A DNA stretch of 64,000 bases from Leishmania mexicana MHOM/GT/2001/U1103 (taxonomy: Eukaryota > Euglenozoa > Kinetoplastea > Trypanosomatida > Trypanosomatidae), in contig NC_018317.1 of assembly GCF_000234665.1 (NCBI RefSeq), positions 281,285 through 345,284 on the forward strand, read 5' to 3'. The translations under genes and the position numbers were made by a program. The notes below the pieces were generated by a model. That model was not told the DNA's origin and did no database searches. It saw only the letters and a program-made list of their open reading frames with translations. Positions 48,401 to 55,940 of this stretch are shown piece after piece (position 1 is the first letter of the stretch; the number at the start of each line of letters is the position of its first letter).

Positions 48401-50741
48401 CGGTTGCCACGCGTAGAAGGTGGCGCATCCACCGTTGCTGCGTACTCCGCCGCTTCACAAATGAGCACACGCCTGCTTGTGTGTGTCGCGGCCCCAACAC
48501 CGCAGCCGCCTCCCCGGCCACCTCCCCGTCAGTGCATGATGCATGCGGAGAGGCGCTCCGTGCCGTCAAGTTCAGAAGCCGCGTCGGGCTTGTCGAGCGC
48601 ACACGGCGGCGGTCCTCCGCGTCCTCAAAGAGGAGGAGAGGGCAGGCGTCACTCTGGTGAGCGCTGTTCCGTGATGGATGACCTTCACGTGCACGCGCGC
48701 GCCCGCTTACCTTGGTGATTACATACGTAACGTGGGTATGCGTTGTTGACCCTCGACGTGCAGCTTCGCCACTTGCTGCAGTGGCCGCGTCACGCGCACC
48801 CTGATGCGCAGGGGCGGACGAAGAAGGGGGGCAGAGGTGGAGAGAAATGTTCAGTAGCACGGGTGTGGCGCCGGGGTAGACTGCTTGGTCGGAGAGGGGC
48901 CACCAGTACGCGGCGGGCGGTGCGGCGAGGGACATGCCGGGCAGACCTGGGAATGGCGAGTCGCCGTGTGCCTTCCCGTCAGGATCATGAGGAGGTTGAC
49001 AGCTCTGCGAGGTGCGCATGTCATCACTGCTGCTGTCACGTGGAATCCCATAGCCGATGCGCACGGATGGTGGTATGGCGAAAGAGGCGCAGTTGCGCAA
49101 CGCCTCCGGCGCATCGATGGCCGAGGACGCAGGTGCCTTCGCGACGATGGCGTGCAGGGCGCGGAGTGGCCGCACCTCGCCCGCTCCTTGCGAGAGAATG
49201 CTGACTCGCGACAGGCGAAGGTATCCAGCATAAAGTTTTAGCAGTGGCACACCAGCCAGCACTCGGCGAGGATGCTCCTCTGACGCCGTCGAGGAGGAGT
49301 TGCTGTGTAACGGCGTGGTGAGTGCGGCGTGAGGCCATGGCGGCAGTGATGCCGCGGCTTCTTCCAGAGGAACGGCCGTCCGCAAAATCGCCTCACGCAC
49401 CCGCAGCGAGTTGGAAGCACGGGCAAGTCGACTCTGACGCACGTCGGCGAAAGAACCGCCTCCGGTGATGTTCGGTGCTGATGCTGCAGCGGACGTAGAT
49501 GACCATGCCGCCTCGAGACAGAGCGCCACGACTCCGGCCACGAGAGGGGCGGCAATACTCGTCCCAGACGCGGAGCGTAGCTGCAGCGCAGGTGAAGCAC
49601 TACGCGCCCGTCGCGCCGCCGCGGACAAGGTCGCCGCCGACACGCCTTGGACGGCCCACACGTGTTGGCCGAGAGCGACGAGATCCGGCTTTGCACGTCC
49701 TGCACCGAAGGGCAGCTCCCATGTGGTAGGACCACGCCCAGAGAAATGCGCAACGGACTTGTGACCCCCACCGGCGGCAAGGGAGCTCTCCAAGTTGCCG
49801 AGAGTGCGTGACGCCTGCGTTGTCTGTGCCGACCTGCCGTGCCCTTCTATCCTAAGGGCACCGACGGCCAACACGCCGGGCATGTCCGCTGGGCTTCGCA
49901 CGCTGCCGAAGCGCACCCCGTCGTTGCCGGCGGCCGCCACGACGATGACGCCGTGCTCATGCATCAGCCGGTACAACCTGTCCTGCACCTGCGGGCTACT
50001 GTGGTAGTCGCTGCTGCCATAGGACAGGCTAATCACATCCACGGTCTCGTCGCGGCGGCGGATGCGCGCACTGGATGTGTTCCACGTGCTGTGTAGGCGC
50101 CCTGCTTCGCCGTCCTCAGCTTCACGCAGTAGCAGGTCGAGGGCGCGGGCGAGGTGGCGTTGGTTTGTGCGTCCTTGTCTGTCGAAGATACGCAACACGC
50201 GCACCGTGGAGTCAGGGGCGAGTCCGATGTAGTGGTCAGCGAAGGCGTGGTGTGCTTCTCTGTTGCGCCACGCAGTCTCCTCAAGTGGTTCTCTAGACGG
50301 CGGCGTCGACACAGAGAGCTGTCCTGCCAGCACGCTCACACTGCGCGTCCCGTGAGCGCAGCCGGCATCTTCGCACGCCACGCCGGGCACGACACTGGTG
50401 CAGGTAACGGAGTTACGGCTGTGCTTAGTGATGCCGGCACACAAACCGGTGTCGAGCAACGCCACGCGGACGCCACGGCCAGAGAAGCAGGCGAGGTGCT
50501 CTGCAGCATCCTCGGATGCGACGAGCTCCGTCAAGTTTCGGATGCAGCGCGTGCCATACTTACCAAGGTAGTACTCGCGGGGATGTATGCTGGGCCCTTC
50601 GGCGTGTGCATCTGTGGAACGGCGTGCAGCCTGCACAGTCAGCGGCCACGGCCTTTCCGCGACAGGGAACGACGGCAGCACCAGTAAGAGTGCGGCGAGA
50701 ATATGAATGGTGAGCAGCCGCAGAGCAACTACCGCCTCCAT
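45456..50741 (-). CDS. subtilisin-like serine protease of the site-1 protease (SKI-1/S1P) type
   Basis: 1761 residues from the ATG at 50741 (MEAVVALRLLTIHILAALLL), which begins a good signal peptide. The S8 catalytic set is complete: Asp 97 in VALLDTGLC, His 130 in GCAHGTRS, oxyanion Asn 273 in AAGNDG and Ser 395 in SGTSIAAP. Site-1-protease blocks also appear: GRGPTTWELPFGAGRAKPDLV, VQRVLMDTSLDWFNP, NVLLVTDWYSADM and RIAIFTDSDCLSTSDQH. A membrane segment near 1707-1730 and a short basic tail make it type I, facing the ER or Golgi lumen. Animal S1P has about 1050 residues; the extra length is in disordered insertions between conserved blocks. S1P cleaves membrane-bound precursors; in L. donovani a subtilisin I recall as SUB13, probably this gene, matures tryparedoxin peroxidase. 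That identification is from memory. Confidence 0.92.
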   Translation of the reverse strand: MEAVVALRLLTIHILAALLLVLPSFPVAERPWPLTVQAARRSTDAHAEGPSIHPREYYLGKYGTRCIRNLTELVASEDAAEHLACFSGRGVRVALLDTGLCAGITKHSRNSVTCTSVVPGVACEDAGCAHGTRSVSVLAGQLSVSTPPSREPLEETAWRNREAHHAFADHYIGLAPDSTVRVLRIFDRQGRTNQRHLARALDLLLREAEDGEAGRLHSTWNTSSARIRRRDETVDVISLSYGSSDYHSSPQVQDRLYRLMHEHGVIVVAAAGNDGVRFGSVRSPADMPGVLAVGALRIEGHGRSAQTTQASRTLGNLESSLAAGGGHKSVAHFSGRGPTTWELPFGAGRAKPDLVALGQHVWAVQGVSAATLSAAARRARSASPALQLRSASGTSIAAPLVAGVVALCLEAAWSSTSAAASAPNITGGGSFADVRQSRLARASNSLRVREAILRTAVPLEEAAASLPPWPHAALTTPLHSNSSSTASEEHPRRVLAGVPLLKLYAGYLRLSRVSILSQGAGEVRPLRALHAIVAKAPASSAIDAPEALRNCASFAIPPSVRIGYGIPRDSSSDDMRTSQSCQPPHDPDGKAHGDSPFPGLPGMSLAAPPAAYWWPLSDQAVYPGATPVLLNISLHLCPPSSSAPAHQGARDAATAASGEAARRGSTTHTHVTYVITKVSGRARAREGHPSRNSAHQSDACPLLLFEDAEDRRRVRSTSPTRLLNLTARSASPHASCTDGEVAGEAAAVLGPRHTQAGVCSFVKRRSTQQRWMRHLLRVATELTVVASRSPTRANVGAQLSPPPTSFSLSVAVSSPASAHAHLCYDVARETVAMWRKKGERSPASEKGAAAGRSSAEGNDGHDEQHTREGPQVPAGHGRCVPLFHLFRALSVEGALHIFTGGSSSQPALAVPFAVRIVEPPPRVQRVLMDTSLDWFNPTTATSNLFIAGDDPHESDTDGVGAALRRGRQGQRHERAYAEAGGGDHPYTNLALLFLYLRHTLGMAVATFPLLHMSTITTLIEANGSSPLWPPAERTHNVSHTAQGAPEDALAHVGTLIIVDPERPLARRMRRLLTHAVLGGGADRSADGLNVLLVTDWYSADMAAQLHWTRDENLADAERSSRVGGTDAVEEVAGVDGDRDAVRDLRALRHLGNGSTCGLAGSSHVPSWNRWLSEVTIASGSATNNSDCNGAAPLGSVGLVDGTSELPFELSESIVIDGVLVVDAAAPTGRSEPEGNASATHGGGRTATSEKVVALRSLGQLNAAGVLQWRLPAQVAVQRQAGRAAAVGACKRVREPNAHSSGNGTCRTAYASNTSTVPSTQEGEAVLCNVMPSWVQQQRRLVKRTIVGTRGGSAPVSARSGSAAVGVAAAAVEDVWEEVPVTNGGSRLVHIGGQEAVEVSTRASAETRASEAAQSLTHGVLGFLTLPPPSPDVVTASANRFRPGRIAIFTDSDCLSTSDQHAQAALDELEALLYPPSASPSLPVPTCATWDCFAGTPDGQRLLQSESAQSSVCVEVVKELLLWLHTGNLHRWRDSAQLQCEARAWARAPPHRCTADATPGADSVLEPKAGVDSVDGDLETTNLDEVLGTAPERAHVGEVVWRLWASLAESTERDEASYLVEGPEDGARVQRDYAARQEGAAAKVMRALQVNYHGDWRAHLQDRNASPSSTGAAGDPYSHPLRPASGRRSGIATLQPPAQHTSLIESLLPLCGMLNVLRWLQHPLVLGQIMVSAAVVMSVWLCRARGWSLERPTRVTALSRVR

Positions 50742-50864
50742 CACTACCGCAATGGCAGCGTGCTTGTGGCCGCACACCCGCGCCCTCTCTGCCAGCAAAG
50801 TGTTGACACACCACCACCTTGGTCGCTGGGTGAGGGTGAGGGAGATGGAGAGGCGGTGGAGTGG
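50742..50864 (-). promoter_or_regulatory. leader region of the subtilase gene
   Basis: Short stretch between the subtilase start and the end of the small frame at 50865. The likely splicing tract for the subtilase is the pyrimidine-rich stretch at about 50993-51045 (on the transcribed strand), which ends in CCGCCAGCAG and lies inside the small frame; the predicted leader would then be about 250 bases. Confidence 0.4.
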
Positions 50865-51293
50865 CTACGCAGCGTAGTCGCGTTTAGGCCCACGCGCCTC
50901 CGTGTGCGCGCGCTTGCGTGGAGGGCTATACTGAGCAGGCCGATTGCGATGGTCAGAAGTACACGCCACACGCCGCGTCCTCTTCTGCTGGCGGAGGGAA
51001 AAAGAAGGGGAGGTGAGAGAGTCGGGGGAAAGGGGGGAGGAAGGGACACTGAGAAGGGTCGACGGCGTGCCTGTGCGCCGCCTGCCGCGCCTGAGGCGGG
51101 GAGGGGAGAGGCAACGGGGAACAGGGGCATGGGGGACCGAACGCTTGCTGCTGCGCAGGTCATCGTCTTCGGTGAACAGCTCGGCACGCACGAGGGCCGC
51201 GAGGGACAGCGGTGGGCTGCAGAGTAGCTTGAAGAGACAGACGTCAATGCCATTGAAGTTGCACGGCCGTGCGCTGGTAGGCGACGTCATCAT
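50865..51293 (-). CDS. possible small basic protein, 142 residues, unknown function
   Basis: The frame starts with two adjacent ATG codons (51293, 51290) and ends at 50865. The first half (MTSPTSARPCNFNGIDVCLF, LSLAALVRAELFTEDDDLRSSK) has normal complexity and a strong G/C third-position preference like neighbouring genes. The second half is Pro/Ser/Arg-rich with RRGRRRTG-like basic clusters (RLRRGRRRTG) and a basic end (SPPRKRAHTEARGPKRDYAA). A pyrimidine tract at about 51447-51482 with later AG dinucleotides lies upstream, as for a trans-spliced gene. Against it: the second half overlaps the pyrimidine tract expected to serve the subtilase, so part of the frame could be accidental. I recognise no family. 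Confidence 0.45.
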   Translation of the reverse strand: MMTSPTSARPCNFNGIDVCLFKLLCSPPLSLAALVRAELFTEDDDLRSSKRSVPHAPVPRCLSPPRLRRGRRRTGTPSTLLSVPSSPLSPDSLTSPSFSLRQQKRTRRVACTSDHRNRPAQYSPPRKRAHTEARGPKRDYAA

Positions 51294-52074
51294 GGCAGTG
51301 CGCAGCACCGTCGACGGTGGAAGGAAACGCGCAAGAGATGCGGAGCAGCAAGACAGCTGGCGAGGGACGAGAAACAACGAGCGCGCGGTTGCTGCATTCA
51401 AAGACACCAGCGGGGGCAGGAGCGAGTCTAGATCGGGAAGGACGAGAAGATGGAAGGGGGAGAGGGAGAGAGACAGGGAACCATATAATATGGAGAGAGA
51501 GCGAGTGCATCCATGTGCAGCCCTTTCATTCACGTGCAAGTGCGGTGAGCGGGTGTGTGGGAGGCGTAGAGCTGGGTGGGGATGCGAGTCGTCCACAGCA
51601 CTCGCCGAACGTCGACGCGCACTGCTGCGAGCAAGCACCGAAAAAGGAAAGCCATGAAAACCCACGCCGTCCCCCCCCCCTGCCACAAGGGGGACGGCAG
51701 CACCATCGGCCAGCGGTGACGCGTTGGCATGGATCCCGGCGCTTCTTCTGCTTGCTGTCGTTGAGGGAAGGGAGGGGAAAGGGGTGGGGGCAAACGACGC
51801 CTGCAGTGCGGCTGGGCCAAGTCACACGTGATAACCCATGCGGGGAAGGCGTCAGTGTCCTCTTGGTGTGTTCGCGGAGCTGAGGGGCGTTTTGCGTGTT
51901 CGGTGCGCGTGAGATGGGCGCCTCTGCTTTTACATGAGAAAAAGGGAGCGTGGGCAAGACGCGGAGAGGGCGGCGGCGCGTGTGTGTGTCGGTCCCCGCT
52001 GTTACGGCGGCTGATATACAGAGGCGGAGGACAAGACATGGGCCTGCGCCGCATATACAGACACATCTCGCGCG
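51294..52074 (-). other. intergenic region with pyrimidine tracts
   Basis: About 780 bases. Plus-strand purine blocks lie at about 51447-51482 and 51768-51790; both read as polypyrimidine tracts in the transcript. The small frame's reading frame continues upstream of 51293 but through low-complexity Ser/Leu/Arg-rich sequence driven by these tracts. Nothing else is seen. Confidence 0.45.
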
Positions 52075-52779
52075 CTAGGAAGGGCTCGAAATCATCGGCG
52101 GGTCCTGCGTGTTGTTTGTGAGCAGCCGCATCGCCAGCCACCGCAGCGGGTTCTCCGGCTTCTGCTTGGCCAGAGCCGCCAAGGTGGGCACCAGCGCCTG
52201 CTTCAGATTTGCCTGCACGTACTCCCGCGACACGGCTGACGTCGGCACATCCTCGGCTAGCATGCGAGGGAACAGCAACGCGACGGACTTCTTCGCGCCG
52301 TTTGCCGTCAGCGAGGTCCAGAGGGGCAGCTTGCGACCCTGCACATGATGCGCCCCCAGGAACGCGTCCAGCACATCGGCGTCCTCGCCGCACAGCTGTG
52401 TCTCGATGAAGGACTGCAGCAGCTCATGGCACTTTGTGCGAGCCAACACAAAAACATACGCCGTGCCTACCAGGTCATGCGCCGCCGGCAGCAGTGATGC
52501 GGGAAAGCCGGTTGACGTCCGCGCACCATCAGTCACCGTCTGTGCAGGAGGTACAAGGGGCCGGTCCAGCTCAATGGCCATCTTCTCCGCAATTTCGCAG
52601 TTCAACAGGCGCAGCTCCTCACGCACAACGATGAAGCCGGCATCGTAGAGCTTATACTTGAGGTACTGCACAAAGTCTTGCCTGCGAGCGAAGGCGGGCG
52701 TGACAATCAACAGTGCCTTGCTTACCGTTCCGCCGAGCGGGTGGGAGCAGGCGGTGTTGCTGTCCACAGCAGACGCCAT
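52075..52779 (-). CDS. NDPK-like domain plus Dpy-30-like motif, NME5/radial-spoke type
   Basis: 234 residues from the ATG at 52779 (MASAVDSNTACSHPLGG). Residues about 19-165 show the nucleoside-diphosphate-kinase pattern: KALLIVTPAFARRQDFVQYL at the start, a helix and strand AGFIVVREELRLL, and a final TANGAKKSVALLFP that aligns with the kinase segment HGSDxxxxAxxEIxFFFP. The phosphate-accepting His of that segment appears as Asn (about residue 160), so catalysis is doubtful. The C-terminus ENPLRWLAMRLLTNNTQDP (209-222) matches the Dpy-30 motif, which docks onto dimeric protein scaffolds. NDPK plus Dpy-30 with total length near 210-240 is the layout of NME5, a radial-spoke component of motile flagella. 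A flagellar axoneme role is therefore likely. Confidence 0.85.
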   Translation of the reverse strand: MASAVDSNTACSHPLGGTVSKALLIVTPAFARRQDFVQYLKYKLYDAGFIVVREELRLLNCEIAEKMAIELDRPLVPPAQTVTDGARTSTGFPASLLPAAHDLVGTAYVFVLARTKCHELLQSFIETQLCGEDADVLDAFLGAHHVQGRKLPLWTSLTANGAKKSVALLFPRMLAEDVPTSAVSREYVQANLKQALVPTLAALAKQKPENPLRWLAMRLLTNNTQDPPMISSPS

Positions 52780-54584
52780 TCGCCAAGGCCGTTCGAGAGG
52801 GAGGGGTGGCGTGTGTGTGTGTGGGGGGGGGAGTCTGTGTGTATGATGCCGTTGGCTCAAAGGGAAATCGGGGACTCCTATTTGGGTCGGAGACGGAGAT
52901 CGAGAAACGGGCGGAAAGCGAAGGGGGGCCGGATTTCGGTTAAGCGCATCGGCGTGATCGAACGCCGGGCAGTACCATATCGTCATGCTCTTGAAGGCGG
53001 CGCCCAGCCGCGTCGAAGGCGCAGTCAGCCAAGAGCTTGTCGAGAGAAGCGGGGAAGGGGGAGAGGGGGGAGACGGAGTGCTGCTGGTCATTTGGGTCTG
53101 AGACACCCAGATGATCACGCCACTGCTCTCGATGCACGCTGTCCCTCTCTCTCCCTCTGTTGGTGGTATGGTGCTTTCGCACGTGCCCTTGGGTTTTCTT
53201 ACGAGCTTTATCGATTTCTCCTTCACATTCGTGTGTGCCTGCCGTCCTCCTCGTCTGCCTCCGAGTCCCCTTTTCGTCATGGACGGGGCGCGGGCCGCGA
53301 GGGCGGAAGCGTGCGTCAGCGTGCGTGGATGGAGGTGATATGTGCGCCAGGGGACCCACTCTTGCCGCACATCTTTCCTCCTCTCGTACTCTCACCGGGC
53401 CAACAGCCACGAGCACCCTGACACCGTCACGTGCAAAACGGGGTGGCACATTGAGCGCCACGCATCCGCCTCCTCATCTCCATCGCCACGAAAGACGCGC
53501 ACACGCGTACACACAACAGCAACACGAAGGGAAAGTGCCCCGTGCGCGAGGGGTCATCCGTGACATGAAATCCGGCAGCAGCTAGAAGCGGCAAAGTATT
53601 TCGTCCCCCCCTCTCCGCCACCACACTACACACACCGGCATCCACCACCACCACCACGCCTACAGAGATGCTCCAAGGACAGCAGGGACGGGGAAAAGAT
53701 AAAGATTGCCGCTTCGATTAATAGCAAGAGGGCGAGCGAGCGATGGGCAGCGGCGGAGATGGATGAGGAGGTATACAGAGCTGATCAGGCGACGACAACG
53801 ATGAGCCGGACAGACTGAAGGGGAGGGGAACACCCACGGATAGACCGGGAGATCCGGAGGCGTGGCAAGGGAGATGCGTATGACACGACAAAGGCACGCA
53901 CAACCACATGCATGAATCACAACTCTAAAACTGCCGGGCCTTCTCCGCAGCGCGTCCCCTTCTCCGGATATACAACACTCCTTACACCCTCCGCTCGGCC
54001 ACCACCACTCTGCCCTCGCAACCCCCCCTCCCGAGGGCATGGTGCAAAGCAGCAGCAGCAGCCGACGCAGACGCCGGCAGAGTAATGGCACCGACTCAGT
54101 CACCGGTGCACGGCCCCAGCCCCAAACACTGCCCACCCACCCGCTGAGCAGGTCGCCTCACAGCCGCTCCCGCTGTGCCGGCCGTCACGCGGTGCATCCA
54201 CCCCGTCGGGGCGGCACTCGGCTTCCCCCCACCCCACACACCAGCGGTGGGCGCTGTGAGGGCCGGGGGTGGGATACGCATGGGTCGCGATGACATCTCG
54301 CCCATCATGTGGATGGCACAGACGTGTTCACCGTCGCCGGTCGCTCCGACGCCACGCCATCCAGGACATGACCGCCTACATTGGTAGTGATACATCGCAC
54401 TGACCTCCCTTGCGTCGTAGGCACTGGACCCTGTCACCACCACTTGCCTTCCTCCATTCGAACTCGCACCGCACGTGTTTGTGCGCCCGCGTACATGCCC
54501 ACACGAAAAGGGACGGAGGGGGGGGCAGCGACACTGCCGGCGGCTGAAGCCGCGCTTCTTCCTATAGATGGGTACCGCTAGCCG
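52780..54584 (-). other. long intergenic region holding a SIDER-like repeat
   Basis: About 1.8 kb. Purine blocks on the plus strand lie at about 52794-52834, 53040-53075, 53684-53704 and 54503-54528. The interval 54038 to about 54440 is a SIDER-like repeat, listed separately. Two minus frames of 158 and 173 codons (53660-54136 and 52940-53461) exist but have unconvincing composition and were not accepted as genes. Confidence 0.5.
54038..54440 (-). repeat. SIDER2-like degenerate retroposon, copy B (longer)
   Basis: The first 225 bases align with copy A at 25974-26116, sharing GGTGCAAAGCAGCAGCAG-type sequence, GAGCAGGTC, TGTGCCGGCC-TCACGCGGTGCATCC and the following GGCACTC and CCCCCCAC. This copy has about 70 extra bases in its left part and continues right through sequence containing CCATCCAGGACATGACCGCC and TGATACATCGCACTGACC, which copy A lacks. 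It occupies the 3' region of the cytochrome b5 reductase gene. The right boundary is uncertain. Homology between copies is seen directly; the SIDER2 name is from memory. Confidence 0.6.
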
Positions 54585-55511
54585 TTAGAAGTTAAAGATG
54601 TTATCGGCGGTGTAGCCGATGCGCTCCAGGTTCGGCTTGATCGCCATCTGCACCATCGGCGGTGGGCCGCACATGAGCGCCATGACCTTCTTGATCCCGG
54701 CGTTCTGCGGCACGCTGTCGTCGCCGAGCATGTCGGGCACGGGCAGGTGCTTGCGGAACATCTCCTCGCGGACGTAGCCAATGTCATATTTCCACTCTGG
54801 CGTCGCCTCGCGGTCGATGGTGTACCATACATGAAAGCGGGTGTCGTTGGCGACGGCCTCGTCGAGCTCCTTGCGCAGTAGAATGTCACGCTCCGTCTGG
54901 TTGCCATACACAAGGAACACCTTCGTCGGGTCCTCCTTATTCTTCTTGATGGCGTGGATGATCTGCAGGATCGGGGTGATGCCAGTGCCGCCGGCGATGG
55001 CCGCATAGGCGTCCACCTTCTCCGTGACGACGCCCTTGCCCGGCTTGTGGATGCGCGAGGTGCCGTTGCCCAGGTAGATGAACTTGCCCTGCGGCCCACG
55101 CATCTCTATCTTGTCGCCGAGCTTCATGTGGTACATGTGCTGCGACAGCCGGCCGCCATGCGGGAAGCTGGGGTGCACGTCGGCAAAGTACACCTTGATC
55201 ATGAAGTCCACGTAGCCCTTCTCGTCGTCACTGGAGATGGGCGTGTAGGAGTGCGTAACTGTCTCCGTCTTTCCCGCCGTTGTGCAGTCGGCGCGGAGCA
55301 CAATGTGCTGCCCGATCGGAAGTCCGAGCGTCTGCGCCTCGTTCTCGAGGGCAAAGCGGAAGATGAAGGTGTCATGGGTCACCTCCGTGCGCTTGATCAG
55401 CCTAAAATGTTTGAACATCGTCGGGTCCATCGCCACCTTCGTCGTGCGCGTAAACATAAACGCGAAGAAGGCCGCCATGCTGACGGCGATGATGACGAGA
55501 ACGGCGACCAT
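54585..55511 (-). CDS. NADH-cytochrome b5 reductase
   Basis: 308 residues from the ATG at 55511. A hydrophobic N-terminal anchor (VAVLVIIAVSMAAFFAFMF) holds the protein in a membrane, probably ER or mitochondrial outer membrane, with the flavin domain in the cytosol. The family motifs are clear: FAD-binding HSYTPISSDDEKGYVD (from residue 87), PHGGRLSQHMYHMKLGD, GPQGKFIYLGNG, NADH-binding AGGTGITPILQII (around 173-185) and CGPPPMVQMAI (280-290), ending in an aromatic residue (FNF). Electrons pass from NADH via FAD to cytochrome b5, supporting lipid desaturation and related reactions. In the FAD motif the usual Arg-Pro before Tyr is His-Ser. Length and all other motifs match active enzymes. Confidence 0.95.
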   Translation of the reverse strand: MVAVLVIIAVSMAAFFAFMFTRTTKVAMDPTMFKHFRLIKRTEVTHDTFIFRFALENEAQTLGLPIGQHIVLRADCTTAGKTETVTHSYTPISSDDEKGYVDFMIKVYFADVHPSFPHGGRLSQHMYHMKLGDKIEMRGPQGKFIYLGNGTSRIHKPGKGVVTEKVDAYAAIAGGTGITPILQIIHAIKKNKEDPTKVFLVYGNQTERDILLRKELDEAVANDTRFHVWYTIDREATPEWKYDIGYVREEMFRKHLPVPDMLGDDSVPQNAGIKKVMALMCGPPPMVQMAIKPNLERIGYTADNIFNF

Positions 55512-55876
55512 TTTCTCCTAGAAAAGTAATATGGCAGAGAGAGGGAGGGGGTGAGGGTGCCGTGGTGGTGGTGTGGGAAAGCGCCACGGACAGTCTGAGA
55601 GAATATAAAAAAGGCGGGGTGAGAAGGGACAGGCGATCCAAAGAGTTCACTAAGGAGGAGAGAAAACGGACGAGCAAAGTACCGACGTTGGTGGCCGCGA
55701 CGACAATAGCAATGATGAGCGCGCCGAGGGGGAGGGGAGTTGGTGGCGTCGGATGTGATGGTGTGTGGTATGCGGTGAGGTGAGGGGCGATGGATTTGAT
55801 GAGAAGGAATTGGAAGAAATAAAGATAGTTCTTTTGAAGATGGCACGCGGGGTGGTGGTGCGCATCAAGAGTGGCA

Positions 55877-55940
55877 GTGTGTGTGTGTGTGATTCATGTT
55901 TGGTGATGACACACACACACACACACACATACACACACAC
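55877..55940. repeat. facing GT and CA arrays, potential hairpin
   Basis: A GT array (55877-55891) and a CA array (55909-55928, continuing imperfectly to 55940) are reverse complements separated by about 17 bases. They could form a stem of about 15 base pairs in DNA or in the transcript, upstream of the b5 reductase gene. Confidence 0.6.

Noticed and set aside
52940..53461. Minus-strand frame of 173 codons between the NME5-like and b5 reductase genes
   Set aside because: Composition Arg/His-rich without ordered blocks, and it spans a purine-rich tract; no supporting features.
53660..54136. Minus-strand frame of 158 codons, Cys/Leu-rich
   Set aside because: Overlaps the SIDER-like repeat and has repeat-driven composition.
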